64,000 nucleotides of DNA from Ephydatia muelleri (Eukaryota > Porifera > Demospongiae > Spongillida > Spongillidae): assembly GCA_013339895.1 (NCBI GenBank), contig JABACO010000001.1, positions 25,460,270-25,524,269 of the forward strand, in the 5' to 3' direction. Positions 1 through 11,623 of the stretch are shown here, one piece after another. Made by a program: the position numbers and the translations under genes. How positions within the stretch are numbered: position 1 is the first letter of the stretch; each line of letters opens with the position of its first letter. The notes below the pieces were generated by a model. It ran no database searches, was not told where the DNA came from, and saw only the letters and a list, made by a program, of their open reading frames with translations.

Positions 1-1218
1 ATACTAATAATTACTGGTGATCTACAGATCAATAAACCTGCTACATCTTAGTAATTAGAAATGTGTATCCTAAATTTTTGGTTTATTAACTATTTGTTTT
101 CCAACAACTGTAGCACAAAAAAGTCAAACCGTCACAATTTTTTCTTCCCTCTCGCATCATACCGCGTACATCCAAAAATGAGTGTTTGAAATGCCGCAAC
201 TTCTGAAATACTGCACCCATAAATACAAATAAGGTATTGTTTTTATGCGCATTTTTCCTCTTTCATTTGATATAAACATCGCCGCATTTGATGCGATTTG
301 AAAAAAAAATGTTCAAGTACCTAGCTACATGCATGTATAGTGAGCACAGCGGCCGACCACAGTGCATGTGTAAGTGATTGTGACGTATACGTCTCCCCAT
401 GCCTGCACGTCACTGCAGGGTGACCAAGTGAATCAAGGGCAATGTTGGGACAGAAAGAGCACGTGGGTCCGTTGGGTGTGTCCAGACTAGGGTGTGTAAC
501 CGGTTATCAGGGTTATTCGGATATTCGCAAAACCCTATCCGTTCGAATAGCAACTTAGCATGACTCTTAAAAATCGATTAGTTCATTTTATCAAATAACC
601 AGTTTATGTTTCTCCATTCGGAGGTACTCGTCGTCAGCATCGACAATTCGCCCATTATTCGAATACCTTATTATACCGATATCCGGATATGATTTTCAAT
701 TGAGTGTTACTACGTCACTGTTGTTTTTACTATTTATTCATACATAACGACATCGGAAGCAATCAATGATTGAGTAAATAGATAGCAATATAATAGAAAA
801 TATTTAATGTGCATCAATTGGGGATAAAAAAGATACAGCGTGTACTCGCTCAATGTTGTCATACTATATGCCACGAGTTGTGGTTATATGTAGTAGCAAT
901 AAATTTATGTACTAGTGTTGCATTGTTTTATTGTACAGTGGTACGAAGTGAACATATCTGAGTATTGCGCTAGCGAGTGAATTAGAATTAAGTAATTATG
1001 CACACTCTGAGTATGTGGAGGAATACGCAATCGTACTAATGGGAAATTTCAGCGAGAACGGGAATGGAGTGTTGTGGGATGATTGTAAGTGGAGTACGTG
1101 ATTGTAGGTGATGTGGGGTGAGTTTATAATGGTGATGTCTGGTCTCAGTGGTTAGTGTTGAGGTATACATTACTTATGTATGTACGAGTGCATAGTAAAG
1201 ACATACAATTATTAAACT
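1..1218. other. AT-rich stretch without recognised genes
   Basis: No open frame with recognisable protein content and no clear repeat structure were seen here. The sequence is AT-rich, and it ends abruptly where a truncated Ty3 integrase begins on the minus strand. A 3' LTR for that element would be expected here and is not found. Confidence 0.6.
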
Positions 1219-3412
1219 CTATTTGCTCAATAACGTTCTATTAAAACGTTCAATCATGCCATCTGATTGTGGATGGTAGGGTGTTGTCCTTGTTTTCTTT
1301 ATTCCCAATAAATTGCAAATTCCTTTCACAACAGCACTTTCAGAATTCTTACCCTGGTCAGTATGAATTACATCAGGTATTCCCATATGACAAATGAATT
1401 CATGTACAAATATTTGGGCCACTAAGCATTCATATCTTTCATTGGGTACGCCTCTTTCCACCTTGTAAAATAGTCTCCTATCACTAGGATATACCTGTTA
1501 CCTCTAGCTGTCTTGGAAGTGGTCCCAAAATGTCCATGGCTACCCGCTGCAATGGTCTGGACACTGAGTTATCTAACTGCAATGGTGCTCTGACTACCAA
1601 TGGCGTTTTTCTAGAACAACACTTTGCACAACTAGCACACCACAACTGAACATCATTCCTCTGATTAGGCCAATAAAAGCGAGTTCGAACCTTATCCAAT
1701 GTTTTCTTTGCGCCCAGGTGACCACCAACAGGTGAGTCATGCAGTCCAGCCAGAACCTGGGGTACCAACGATGCTGGTAGGACAAGCTGCAGCTTCTTAT
1801 GTGCTCCACCACCTGGAACATCCTCCCATTGGCGATACAGAACCTCGTTCTGGAGGAGTAGGTAATCTCTCTGTGCCCACAAGGTCTGCAAGCTGTGTAA
1901 TTTGGGGGAAGAAGATGGAAAATCAGTTTCAACTCACCTTATGACCTGCAAGAGGTTATCATCCTCTCTTTGGAAGTTCTTGATTTCCACCTGCGTCCAC
2001 ACCGGTATAAATCCAGCTGAGGTATCTTGAGTGAGCACGGCACAACTGCTTTCATTCACAATAGCTAACCCACATTGCTTACACGGCAACCGAGACAATG
2101 AATCTGCATTTGAATGCTGTCTCCCTGGCCTATGCTCTACCCTGTAATTATACTCAGCTAACCGTTCAAGCCACCTCGCAACTTGCCCTTCCGGCTCCTT
2201 AAAACTGTGCAACCATTGTAAGGCACTATGATCACTTCGTAAGAGGAAACCGCATCAATACAGGTATGATCGGAAGTGTTGTGTTGCCCACACCACCGCC
2301 AAAAGCTCACATCTAGTGGCACAGTACCTACGCTCTGTCTTTGAAAGGGTCTTGCTGGCATAAGCAACCACTCTTTCCTGCCCATCGACTGACTGCGACA
2401 GCACAGCTCCAAGTCCCTCACCACTAGCATGTGTGTCTAAAATAAACCTGTGGTTGAAACATGGCATGATAAGAATGGGGGCTGAGACCAATCGCTTTTT
2501 AAGTTCCAAAAATGCACCATTGCACTCAGCTGTCCACTCCCAAGTTTTTGTTTTCTCTGTAAGTGCATTCAATGGTGCTGCAACCTGTGCAAAACCCTGG
2601 ACAAAACGTCTGTAATATGAGGCTAAGCCCATGAACTGCTTCAGGGATCTTTGATCGGTTGGGGTAGGCCAATCTGATACACAGCGAACCTTCTCAGGGT
2701 CAGTTTCTATCCCTTTGCTAGAAACTATGTGACCCAGATACAGAACTCTTGTCTGCATCAGGTGACACTTTGATGGCTTAATTTTTAACCCGGCATTTTG
2801 CAAACGGGTTAGTACTTCTCTTAGCTGATCTAGATTGCTCCTCCACAGATTTCCCAAAAACTATTATGTCGTCTAGATAGACTAAGCAAATGGACCAATG
2901 GAGACCTGATAAAACATGCTCCATGAGTAGTTGAAATGTTGCAGGGGCATTGCTGAGCCCAAAAGGCATCACCCTAAATTGATATAAACCAAAGGGGGTG
3001 ACAAAAGCAGTTTTTTCTTGGTCCTTTGGGTCTACCTGAACCTGCCAGTATCCACTAGCCAAATCTAGAGTTGAAAATAAGCATGCTTGCCCAAGTGTGT
3101 CAAATGTATCATCAATTCTAGGCAATGGCTGGGCATCCTTCCTAGTGACCCCATTGAGCTTCCGAAAATCTACACAAAACCGTGTTGACCCATCCTTTTT
3201 TGAGAAGAACATGCACTTTTACTGGGCTCTATAATTTCTCTACCCAACATATCTTCCAATAGTTCACGTACCTCATTACGTTGAGAGTATGGAAGTCTTC
3301 TAGCTGCCTGGCGTACAGGCACCGAATCCCCTGTGTCAATTGTATGGAATACCATGCTGGTTTTTCCCAGATCCCTATCTCCGGTAGAGATGACATCACC
3401 AAATTGTGACAA
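1219..3412 (-). pseudogene. Broken pol of element A: reverse transcriptase, RNase H, integrase
   Basis: Successive minus-strand frames give an RT N-terminal part (3412-3170), RT palm with KDGSTRFCVDFRKLN and the catalytic YLDD (3212-2778), thumb and RNase H (2857-2255), the rest of RNase H (2212-1934), the integrase HHCC zinc-binding domain with GHLGAKKTL and CASCAKC (1891-1484), and the integrase core with HTDQGKNSES and YHPQSDGMIERFN (1461-1219). Frame changes lie near 3205, 2850, 2230 and 1475. RT, RNase H and integrase are all interrupted, so no functional Pol can be made. The integrase lacks its C-terminal third. Confidence 0.9.
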
Positions 3413-3465
3413 CAGGTCCCTCAGTTTCCGTTTGTCTGAGTCAGAAATGTTCTTAGCAGCAGAGA

Positions 3466-4914
3466 CTAGTTGATCAATGGCATCCTCGAGGGCCTGCCTG
3501 CGCTGTCAATTCTTTTGTCCTTTCTCATCAATCGAAGTGGCTTTAAGCATCCTATCTTTTCACCTTTTCTCAACACCACTGGCATCCGGTGAGGATTCAG
3601 AACCTGTACAACAATAAGATCATTTCTTGTTTGCATAACAGCATGACTTTCCATGAAGTCTTTTCTTGGTTCAAATAGAACGTCACCACTCAATACTTCC
3701 CTAGGGTTTGTGGCAACTCTAGAACTAATGTGTAACTCACAGCTTGCTGGAACTTGTACTGTGTCGGCCACAGTTACATGACACACCCTGTTCTCATCTG
3801 CATTAGACTTACATGCAAGTGGCACAGCTTTCCCTGCAATAAGCACTACATTGCGTAGCAGATCAACTACACAACCGTGAGCTGTAAGAAAATCAGCTCC
3901 CAAGAGGCAATCATGAGTTAAAGTTTTAGTAACCAAGACAACATGCCTTATTGTCAGATCGCCGATTTTCATTTCCACCTCACCTTGTCCAGCCAGCTCC
4001 ATTTCCTGTCCATTTGCTGTAACCAATTTGCGTACCGGTGATTCCAGGGAGTCACACCCTGCTTCCTCCCACACATTTTCCTTGACAATAGTTACAGCTG
4101 ACCCTGTGTCCACCAACATCTTGGTGCGGCGACCTGCTATATACCCAAACACAAGTAATGAAGAACTCACGGCAGCTGTCTCAGACAGAGTCTTCTTCTG
4201 GGTGCCTTTTCGTGAAAGACAATTTCTTTTGATATGGCCTTGCTTTCCACAAGCCCAGCAAACGAGACCTTGCTGAGGCCCCCTTTGCCTCCTATCACCC
4301 CATGTTCCTGCCTGTGAGACACGCTGCTTACCTGTTGACTGTTCAGACAGTAGCTGTTGAACCTGCTTTGCTAGCTGTTGAACAACGGCTTCGGTCCGCT
4401 TCAACTGTTCTGGTAGGCGTCTCTCCTCCAGAGAATTCGTTTCCCCACCAGATATCACATTACTCGTAGAATCGCCGAGCTCGCAGGTTTCCATTTGGCT
4501 TCTATCCTTCTGCAATCTCTTTTGTGCTTCTTCAACTGTCTGGATTTGATTCGCCATCGTTAATGCGTCTTCTAGGGTTGCGGGCATCTCTTTCATCAGT
4601 TTTAACTGAACCGACGACGAGCTGAATCCTTGTACAAACTGATTTCGGAGCAACTCCTTCCGCTGTTCGGCTGACCATTTCGGATAAGCTCTGTCTGCCA
4701 GGACACGTAAAGCACCAACAAATTCCAGTAGCTGTTCCTGAGGCTTCTGAGTGCTACCCTGGAACCTGCGTTGCCATTCGAGCTCGTTTCCTACTGGGGC
4801 ATAAAAATCTTCCAAACACTTTATTACGACCTTGTAATCAGTACACGCAACAAGACCTTGTAGAGACACTATACGGAACGGTTCGTCTTCTAGCAGGGGC
4901 AAAAGCTCACTCAC
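3466..4914 (-). CDS. Gag-protease polyprotein of element A
   Basis: An open frame of 482 codons. It begins in a retrotransposon capsid-type region, with basic and Gln-rich segments in the middle, then one CCHC zinc knuckle (CWACGKQGHIKRNC), then a retropepsin-type aspartic protease with the active-site motif LVDTGSAVTIV and a downstream LLGADFL segment. There is no ATG in frame at the 5' end: the frame opens at a GTG at 4914 and meets a stop four codons further upstream, so the true start has been lost or lies in another frame. The end of the frame runs past a frameshift near 3485 into an unrelated tail. This is the best preserved part of element A. Confidence 0.85.
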   Translation of the reverse strand: MSELLPLLEDEPFRIVSLQGLVACTDYKVVIKCLEDFYAPVGNELEWQRRFQGSTQKPQEQLLEFVGALRVLADRAYPKWSAEQRKELLRNQFVQGFSSSSVQLKLMKEMPATLEDALTMANQIQTVEEAQKRLQKDRSQMETCELGDSTSNVISGGETNSLEERRLPEQLKRTEAVVQQLAKQVQQLLSEQSTGKQRVSQAGTWGDRRQRGPQQGLVCWACGKQGHIKRNCLSRKGTQKKTLSETAAVSSSLLVFGYIAGRRTKMLVDTGSAVTIVKENVWEEAGCDSLESPVRKLVTANGQEMELAGQGEVEMKIGDLTIRHVVLVTKTLTHDCLLGADFLTAHGCVVDLLRNVVLIAGKAVPLACKSNADENRVCHVTVADTVQVPASCELHISSRVATNPREVLSGDVLFEPRKDFMESHAVMQTRNDLIVVQVLNPHRMPVVLRKGEKIGCLKPLRLMRKDKRIDSAGRPSRMPLIN

Positions 4915-5114
4915 CCATTGGTCTTAAGCTAACTTCACCTGCTTCACATACAGCTCAAAACGAGAGCGCCACAATGTGAAGTCCGTTCCCACAGCAAAAC
5001 GTGCAGGTGGCCGAAGGCTCATCCTCATGCACCATCCGTTCAGCGCTCGCGTTCACCATGCAGCCGTTCAGCGCTCGCTGAGGTTCCTGCCTCCTACAGT
5101 GACATGGTTCAGTA

Positions 5115-5133
5115 GATTCCACTCCTGACACCA
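5115..5133 (-). promoter_or_regulatory. tRNA primer binding site, element A
   Basis: Minus-strand sequence TGGTGTCAGGAGTGGAAT directly after the LTR is complementary to a tRNA 3' end reading CTCCTGACACCA. Animal tRNA-Leu(CAA) ends in a closely related sequence (CTTCTGACACCA in human), so a leucine tRNA is the likely primer. The match to this species' own tRNA is an inference. Confidence 0.7.
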
Positions 5134-5134
5134 G

Positions 5135-5399
5135 TGTAGCGCCCGCGCTAAGGAGACGTGAGGTTCACCAATATGCAGTAAATCACGTTGGCAGATTATA
5201 ACACACAAGCATACAATTACAGCACAATATATACACTAAAACACTACGTCACATATACACGTGCAAGTATCATGCAAAGTTCTCAGCTGATGACTAGACT
5301 GTCTGGAGCCCTTTGTACTTGCACGTTACACTACTTGTGTCTCTGTGTTGTAAACTGACATGCATAGCTCTAGTTTGGGTGCAAGACCAGGAGGTTACA
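5135..5399 (-). repeat. 5' LTR of element A
   Basis: Read on the minus strand it begins TGTAACCTCC and ends GCGCTACA, giving the usual TG...CA ends, and is followed one base later by the primer binding site. Length is 265 bases. No second copy lies in the window, so age cannot be estimated from LTR divergence. Confidence 0.8.
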
Positions 5400-5602
5400 C
5401 AGACCAGCCCCTATCTTCATGCAGTGTGGAACTCATTGGGTTCCAAACGCAGTCGACGCAGAGCAATTTAGGCGGGCCCGTGACAGCATGAACATACATG
5501 CACATGCGATTTCAACCGGAAGAGCACGCTTTAGAATTTTGTGCACCTTTTACTCACGAATCGTGAATGGATTTCTCGATCCCCGTGTAAAGCAATCAAC
5601 AT

Positions 5603-5883
5603 TAGTCTCGTATCCAGACCCACACTCGCAGCTACGGATGGATTACATCACAGCTACGCGAAAAGTGGTCTGCTAAACTGCCTAACAAAATTGGTTCAGA
5701 ATGCAGGTGCTCCGTGACGTCAGAACAATTACATTCCAATAATGAAATACTATTATCATATTGAAATGTAATAATCCTGACGTCACGGAGCACCTGCATA
5801 CTGATCGTACGCTTAAAATCGTCCGTAGCGGTGCATGAAGTAATCCATACGTAGCTGCGAGTATGGGTCTGGGTACGAGACTA
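5603..5883. mobile_element. Mutator-like MITE with 9-bp target duplication
   Basis: Terminal inverted repeats of about 45 bases start TAGTCTCGTAYCCAGACCCA and are matched in inverted form at the right end with a few differences. The element is flanked by a perfect 9-bp direct duplication, AATCAACAT, at 5594-5602 and 5884-5892. A second, inner inverted repeat of about 23 bases (around 5700-5723 and 5777-5799) contains GGTGCTCCGTGACGTCAG. There is no coding capacity. A 9-bp target duplication is typical of Mutator-like elements, which is why I assign it there; the superfamily is inferred. Confidence 0.85.
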
Positions 5884-5984
5884 AATCAACATCGCACGCG
5901 CACGAATTGATCATCATATGATGTAATGGCACTATATAATACAGATGCCGAGGCCAGGGCAGACTTTAGAGCAAGAGGATTTTG

Positions 5985-6366
5985 GTAAAAAGGCCAAGAT
6001 GCATATTTTGGGTTTTTCACCCTAATGCATCTAGCTACGTTTCCAAACCTCTTTCTGCTCTCTTTCGTACCCATGAGCAAGCCAAGAAAAGGGAACGCAT
6101 TCTTGATGTTGAACATGGCGTCTTCACACCCCTTGTTTTTTTCCACCTCGGGTGCAATGGGGAGAGAAGCCACCACTTTTTACAAACGGTTAGCCGACCT
6201 ACTTTCTGACAAACAAGACAAGGCATATTCCCTCATTATGGGCTGGCTGAGATGTCGTCTGTCTTTTGCCATACTGCGCAGTGCTATCATGTGCCTGCGA
6301 GGAAGTAGATCTTCATACCACCATCCAGTTTATTGTGATCTGGCCCTAGCAGTAGTATCATTATAG
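5985..6366 (+). pseudogene. C-terminal fragment of a retroelement-type ORF
   Basis: Plus-strand reading gives a segment with HPNASSYVSKPLSALFRTHE and LDVEHGVFTPLVF (about 6020-6150), then after a frame change in a T-run near 6145 a segment GREATTFYKRLADLL...LSFAILRSAIMCLRGSR (to about 6330). I recognise this pair of blocks, in this order, from the C-termini of reverse-transcriptase-linked repeat proteins common in cnidarian and sponge genomes; exact family not assigned. The upstream RT is absent, so this is a 5'-truncated, frameshifted remnant. Confidence 0.5.
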
Positions 6367-7877
6367 GCTCGTTTGATCACATTTGTTAGTGTGTATTTAT
6401 TTTTATTGTCTGTTATATGTTATGTTGTTTTCTTGTGCTTTGTGAGATTTTTAATAGTAATAATTTTAGGCAGCTCAAACTATATAATTCGCATTTTACA
6501 AAAAATTAAAGAATGTTAGTGTAGTGTACACTGAACTGGAACAGAGCCTGTTGCACGCAGTAGTCTCGTACCCAGACTACGTTTACGGAAGCATTATCGC
6601 ATAATGTGTAACAAAATGGTCTGGTAACGAAGTCCCGACCCAGGTCGTTCTGGGCGCAGGAATGTTAGTGCCACCAATCAAATTGCGGAGAATTAATGCT
6701 GGATTGCAAATAAATGACATTCCAATTCCTTAAACCAAATTCAAGTGAAAGATATGAGTAAGGACATATGATAAAATAATATTAAACAAGTTTACGGTAT
6801 TCACCAGAGGAAACACGGAAATGGGTTTGTTATCAGCCCGCCGCAGAATTAAATTCACTTTTTTTTATGCCGCCGCCGCACACCCGACGCCTCATCGGGA
6901 ATCCGTGAAACGACTTATCAATTCGTCGTGGCCTAATAGGGTTTCTTGAAGGGAATGACGTGTTTGTTAATGTGCCAACTTGAAACGGCAAATCGCTGTG
7001 CTACAGCTTTGCATTCGATGACCTGCTTAACGGGGAAGGGAACAGATCGTGTCTCCGCTGAAAGTATTAATGAAATATCATGTCAGCTTTTGTTCGCTAA
7101 AATCGTTTCTTGTAATATTTTTGGTTTATAATCAGTGACAAAGGATTAGCAGCAGCGTACGTCGATGATGCAGAGACCATATCCAGAAATCGCAATACAT
7201 TGAGAGGACACTTTTCTATTTCAAATCATATAAAAAATCTGATTGAACCACTCGATAGGGAAAATTCGGCGCATCATTTTGATATATATTTTGTGTTCGT
7301 TGCATTGAAAGCAAAAGCAGTAAAAATTTTCAAAGAAAAACTAATTACAACCGTTACTTCTAGCGGTCATTACGTAATACATTTAACCGCTAACTTTCAA
7401 TATTCAAGTTAACTTCCATCGTAAGGGTGGGGCTAATGGAGCGTACACATTCGGCGTCGTACCCAGACCCGACAAAAGAGGCGGGTCTCATAGACTTCGT
7501 ACCCAGACCCAACCAAGCAATCCGTTCTGGATGCTGTTAGCTAGTTTCGTACCCAGACCCACATGACGCGATTATCGCTGTTAACAGTATACTGTATTTT
7601 CAGTCCATTTTCGTTTTTTTGTTCGTTTCCACTCTCGCACGAAAACATGAAAACCAAGAAATATCATCAGACGAACCATTGAACGTACATAATGCTTTTA
7701 ATCTGGAATGCGGTGGGCGGTACCACTTATGCGCACGAGAATAGCTTAGCCAGGATTTTCCGCTAAACGAATTACACGTTCTTGGCTCATACGAATCACT
7801 GAAAAACGAACCTAAGCAATATCGTGCAAAGCGTTGACGAACTACGGTAATCTACGTAGATTATACTGTACAGCGAT
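6367..7877. other. Intergenic stretch with dispersed TIR-like motifs
   Basis: No gene recognised. Four copies of the motif TCGTACCCAGAC occur (near 6565, 7458, 7495 and 7545), the last three in the same orientation within 110 bases. They match the terminal repeat of the MITE at 5603-5883. The remaining sequence is AT-rich. Confidence 0.6.
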
Positions 7878-8877
7878 NNNNNNNNNNNNNNNNNNNNNNN
7901 NNNNNNNNNNNNNNNNNNNNNNNNNNNNNNNNNNNNNNNNNNNNNNNNNNNNNNNNNNNNNNNNNNNNNNNNNNNNNNNNNNNNNNNNNNNNNNNNNNNN
8001 NNNNNNNNNNNNNNNNNNNNNNNNNNNNNNNNNNNNNNNNNNNNNNNNNNNNNNNNNNNNNNNNNNNNNNNNNNNNNNNNNNNNNNNNNNNNNNNNNNNN
8101 NNNNNNNNNNNNNNNNNNNNNNNNNNNNNNNNNNNNNNNNNNNNNNNNNNNNNNNNNNNNNNNNNNNNNNNNNNNNNNNNNNNNNNNNNNNNNNNNNNNN
8201 NNNNNNNNNNNNNNNNNNNNNNNNNNNNNNNNNNNNNNNNNNNNNNNNNNNNNNNNNNNNNNNNNNNNNNNNNNNNNNNNNNNNNNNNNNNNNNNNNNNN
8301 NNNNNNNNNNNNNNNNNNNNNNNNNNNNNNNNNNNNNNNNNNNNNNNNNNNNNNNNNNNNNNNNNNNNNNNNNNNNNNNNNNNNNNNNNNNNNNNNNNNN
8401 NNNNNNNNNNNNNNNNNNNNNNNNNNNNNNNNNNNNNNNNNNNNNNNNNNNNNNNNNNNNNNNNNNNNNNNNNNNNNNNNNNNNNNNNNNNNNNNNNNNN
8501 NNNNNNNNNNNNNNNNNNNNNNNNNNNNNNNNNNNNNNNNNNNNNNNNNNNNNNNNNNNNNNNNNNNNNNNNNNNNNNNNNNNNNNNNNNNNNNNNNNNN
8601 NNNNNNNNNNNNNNNNNNNNNNNNNNNNNNNNNNNNNNNNNNNNNNNNNNNNNNNNNNNNNNNNNNNNNNNNNNNNNNNNNNNNNNNNNNNNNNNNNNNN
8701 NNNNNNNNNNNNNNNNNNNNNNNNNNNNNNNNNNNNNNNNNNNNNNNNNNNNNNNNNNNNNNNNNNNNNNNNNNNNNNNNNNNNNNNNNNNNNNNNNNNN
8801 NNNNNNNNNNNNNNNNNNNNNNNNNNNNNNNNNNNNNNNNNNNNNNNNNNNNNNNNNNNNNNNNNNNNNNNNNNNNN
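7878..8877. other. Assembly gap of 1000 N
   Basis: Exactly 1000 undetermined bases, the usual placeholder for a gap of unknown length. Open frames running through it are artefacts. Confidence 0.99.
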
Positions 8878-9106
8878 TTGCGTGACCATTCAGTTAATTG
8901 CGTGACGATAGAAACCTTTAGTGTAAATCATTACAATAGAATGGGATGGGGGACCAAAGTTTCTAGAGCGGACCATTATTTTCTAAAAAACTGGTCCGGG
9001 GGGACCTAAATTTTCAACGAAACAATTGGTCCCCAGGACCAAAATTACCGGGACCAAAATTCCAGTGACACTCCTGTGACACCAGCCGCCTGTTTTTTTC
9101 AAGTAG

Positions 9107-9508
9107 TGACCACGTTTTCTAGGCTAGCTGCTCAAAGGCTATTTGGAAAAAGACAAGTATAATATGAAAATTATAACGTGCCTTGTTTCAAATAATGTGA
9201 TACACAATAGGTGTTACGGACGATGGGCAGCACAGCCCTGAATAGTTGTGGTAGAACAAGTGCTGCGACCACACGCATAATGTTGTATTCAATGCACGCG
9301 TTTGGTCAAAGCGCTTACCGTGAATAAGTCAATTAATTAGCACGTGATTTTTCCCCCTGTATACGCCCCGCCCCATGTATTATATATAATAGGATTGATG
9401 GAGTAACAGCGATGTTGTTTATCCGAATCGAAAAAAAAAAGCAGCTTTCGGTGTCTCCTGACGTCACACACCTTTTGAGCAGCTAGCCTAGAAAACGTGG
9501 CCACTTTC
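9107..9508. repeat. Inverted-repeat bounded segment, MITE-like
   Basis: The motif CACGTTTTCTAGGCTAGCTG near 9112 returns inverted near 9485, within arms of about 33 bases that extend through GCTCAAAGG. The 330 bases between hold no recognisable coding sequence. Just to the left (8945-9060) are degenerate copies of a GGACCAAAATT motif. Target duplications were not identified, so the class is unknown. Confidence 0.55.
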
Positions 9509-9932
9509 ATTTTCACCAGCATTTGCACCCCTGGAATTCAAACACAGTGTATCTATCGTTGTTTTGGAATTGACAAACGAACAAACCGCAGAGCTTGTGA
9601 AATAGACCCATAGTGTATATGGACATTGGGTGGGAGTTCTGTCAGTGTCCTTTATTTCAAATTGGTGGGAAGGCCGTTCTTCTCATGCTACTTCAGTCCT
9701 TCATATTTGCAAATGATGGACTGAGATAGCTGAGCTGCAACTTTGCATGCGCATTGACCCCATGCAGCTGGCGCCAAGCAGCCTGCTTCTACGCTTCACA
9801 AACTAATCACATACGGCACCACGCCTTTACATCCATTAGCACGCACATGTATACTTGAACGTTCTATTCAAAACAAAAGACTACTGCATCGATCAGCTTT
9901 GTTCTACATGTAGAATCAATTTTCCACGTCAT

Positions 9933-11032
9933 CTACGTAGCAACTTCAGTGCGGCTTCTCAATTGAACGGTCGGCTCTCCTTCCATTTTTAACGTTGTGG
10001 ATTGCTGATCAAAACCAATGTTACTATATGTCATTGAAGAATGAATCGTAGAATACGCAGTAGTGTTTGACTTTTTCCTAAAAATACAATATCCACCTGT
10101 CGCCACCAGAACGATTACAATCACGACAACGATGATCGCTGATCCAACAGTCGCACCAACGGCAGCATAGTTTGCTGCATGTAGAGTAACAAGATGAGTT
10201 AAAAGGACATACATGCAAATGTAATGCATGTACTATACATGCAAGTGATGTTCATCCCGGTATACACTTAGTCATATACTCGTAATCCCATTATGCATTT
10301 CAACCTACGTTCGACTAAGTAGAGTTCAAAGAACTCTATCGCCACATTTTCATTGTCAAGACCTTCATTCGTACAAATTCGAACTTCCAAGTCCTCAGTG
10401 ACGCGAGCTGGGAATGTCTTACAGAACCAAGGTAGGTCTGCTGGATTGCAGCATGTGACTTCGTCTCCTCCACATTGCTGCCGATCCCACAGAACGTCTG
10501 ATTGGAAAAACTCTGTTCCGTACCAGTCTCCTAGTGGGTCGCCTGACTCGCAATAATAATCAGACCCCACCAGCAGAGGTGGATCTATTCCGCCCGCACA
10601 TGGACAACTACTCCCGCCAGTAAGTTCCGAAAGGCCAGCGGCATATGTGTACACGTGATGTCTGTTACCTGGTGACCCGTAGGTGACAGTGATTCCATCC
10701 ACGTAGTTTTCGATGTTTGTAGTAGTATCATGGAAAGCGTCGGGCGATCCTATCTGATAACCTCGGAATCTTCCGCATACTGTTTGGTAGCTGGCCCCCA
10801 AAGTGTTTATCGTGAAGGAGTCGCAAGGTGAAGTGCTTTTCTTTCCACACGACGCGACAGGTGATGTAATCGTCTTCCACGAGTCGGGGCACTGCTGCGT
10901 CGGATCGGTCATATCCAGATAAGCCACCAGAGTCCACCCAGGTCCAGGAGTATAAGAGGCTGATGACCTGACGACGGCCATTGTCAGAAGCCAGAGAAGC
11001 AGCTTTAAAAAGTGGGACGAAACCACTCTCAT
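9933..11032 (-). CDS. Single-pass membrane receptor-like protein, Cys-rich ectodomain
   Basis: Two exons, 11032-10309 and 10174-9933, joined by a phase-1 intron of 134 bases with GTAGGT donor and GCAG acceptor; the frame continues across. The start MRVVSSHFLKLL is followed by a hydrophobic signal peptide; ATGs in frame further upstream (to 11077) are less likely. The ectodomain of about 220 residues has many Cys and the blocks NYVDGITVTYG, CPCAGG, VGSDYYCESG, LWDRQQCGG and PWFCKT. I know this pattern from uncharacterised secreted or membrane proteins of sponges and cnidarians; no function is assigned. Exon 2 starts just before a transmembrane helix (GSAIIVVVIVIVLVATGGY) followed by the stop-transfer RKK and a 47-residue tail with YSTI and YSNI. 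A possible polyadenylation signal (AATAAA, minus) lies near 9650. The two-exon structure is secure; the role as a surface receptor is inference. Confidence 0.85.
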
Positions 11033-11344
11033 CAAGTCGTGGCCCGTGATATTCATGATTGCAGAAATATCGAGCACTCTAATACATGGATCATTCTGCC
11101 CAAAATAGCGATAAAATACTTCACGTCAATTAGATCATCTTTACGTTTATGGGCGCGGTTACAATGGTTAATTCACGAGCGCGATATGCGGCTGGACAGA
11201 ATGGTCATATATCTTAGCCGTTTTTTTTATTCAGTTCGCTGCGTCGTCGAGAATGAGCATACAGATACACCATCCAAGTCCAGTCACATTTAGTTTTTAC
11301 CATACAATTAAAGCGATCCTATGTTCATGAATAATGATTACTTT

Positions 11345-11623
11345 ATTCGGTAAGCGCTATACCTAGTCTGTGGGAACCTGTTCATGCCTAATGGAAAGAA
11401 AAAGAACTAGGACGTCGTATCAAGTTCTGAGTTTGCAGACAGTCTCCTTAGAGTCCTTTAGAACACTAGGATTGGCAATGATCACGCTATCCCTGCGCAT
11501 ATAACTGGTGAATAAAAGAACTTGAACCCATTACAGCTCCACCACGATTGTTGAGAGTGAGATAAAACATGCTGAAGAGTGAAGAGACATGCAAGGTACC
11601 ATAAAAACGTCACATCACATGTG
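11345..11623. repeat. Dispersed repeat P, copy 1
   Basis: About 270 bases starting ATTCGGTAAGCG-type sequence and running to ACGTCACATCACATGTG. The same segment in the same orientation is at 30039-30301, with small indels and scattered substitutions. Shared blocks include GTGGGAACCTGTTCATGCCT and GTTTGCAGACAGTCTCCTTAG. No terminal repeats or coding sequence seen. Confidence 0.85.

Larger units (their letters stand above)
1219..5399 (-). mobile_element. Ty3-type LTR retrotransposon A, decayed and 3'-truncated
   Basis: On the minus strand the order is LTR (5399-5135), primer binding site, gag with zinc knuckle, aspartic protease, reverse transcriptase, RNase H, integrase: the standard Ty3 order. 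The element stops at 1219 just after the integrase motif YHPQSDGMIERFNRTL, so the last part of the integrase and the 3' LTR are missing. The pol reading frame is broken at least four times (near 1475, 2230, 2850 and 3205) and gag and pol are also out of frame near 3485. It is therefore a dead copy. The single TG...CA LTR at the gag side and matching primer site make the orientation certain. Confidence 0.92.

Noticed and set aside
7834-9009. Long open frames on both strands across 7834-9009
   Set aside because: They consist almost wholly of the 1000-N gap.
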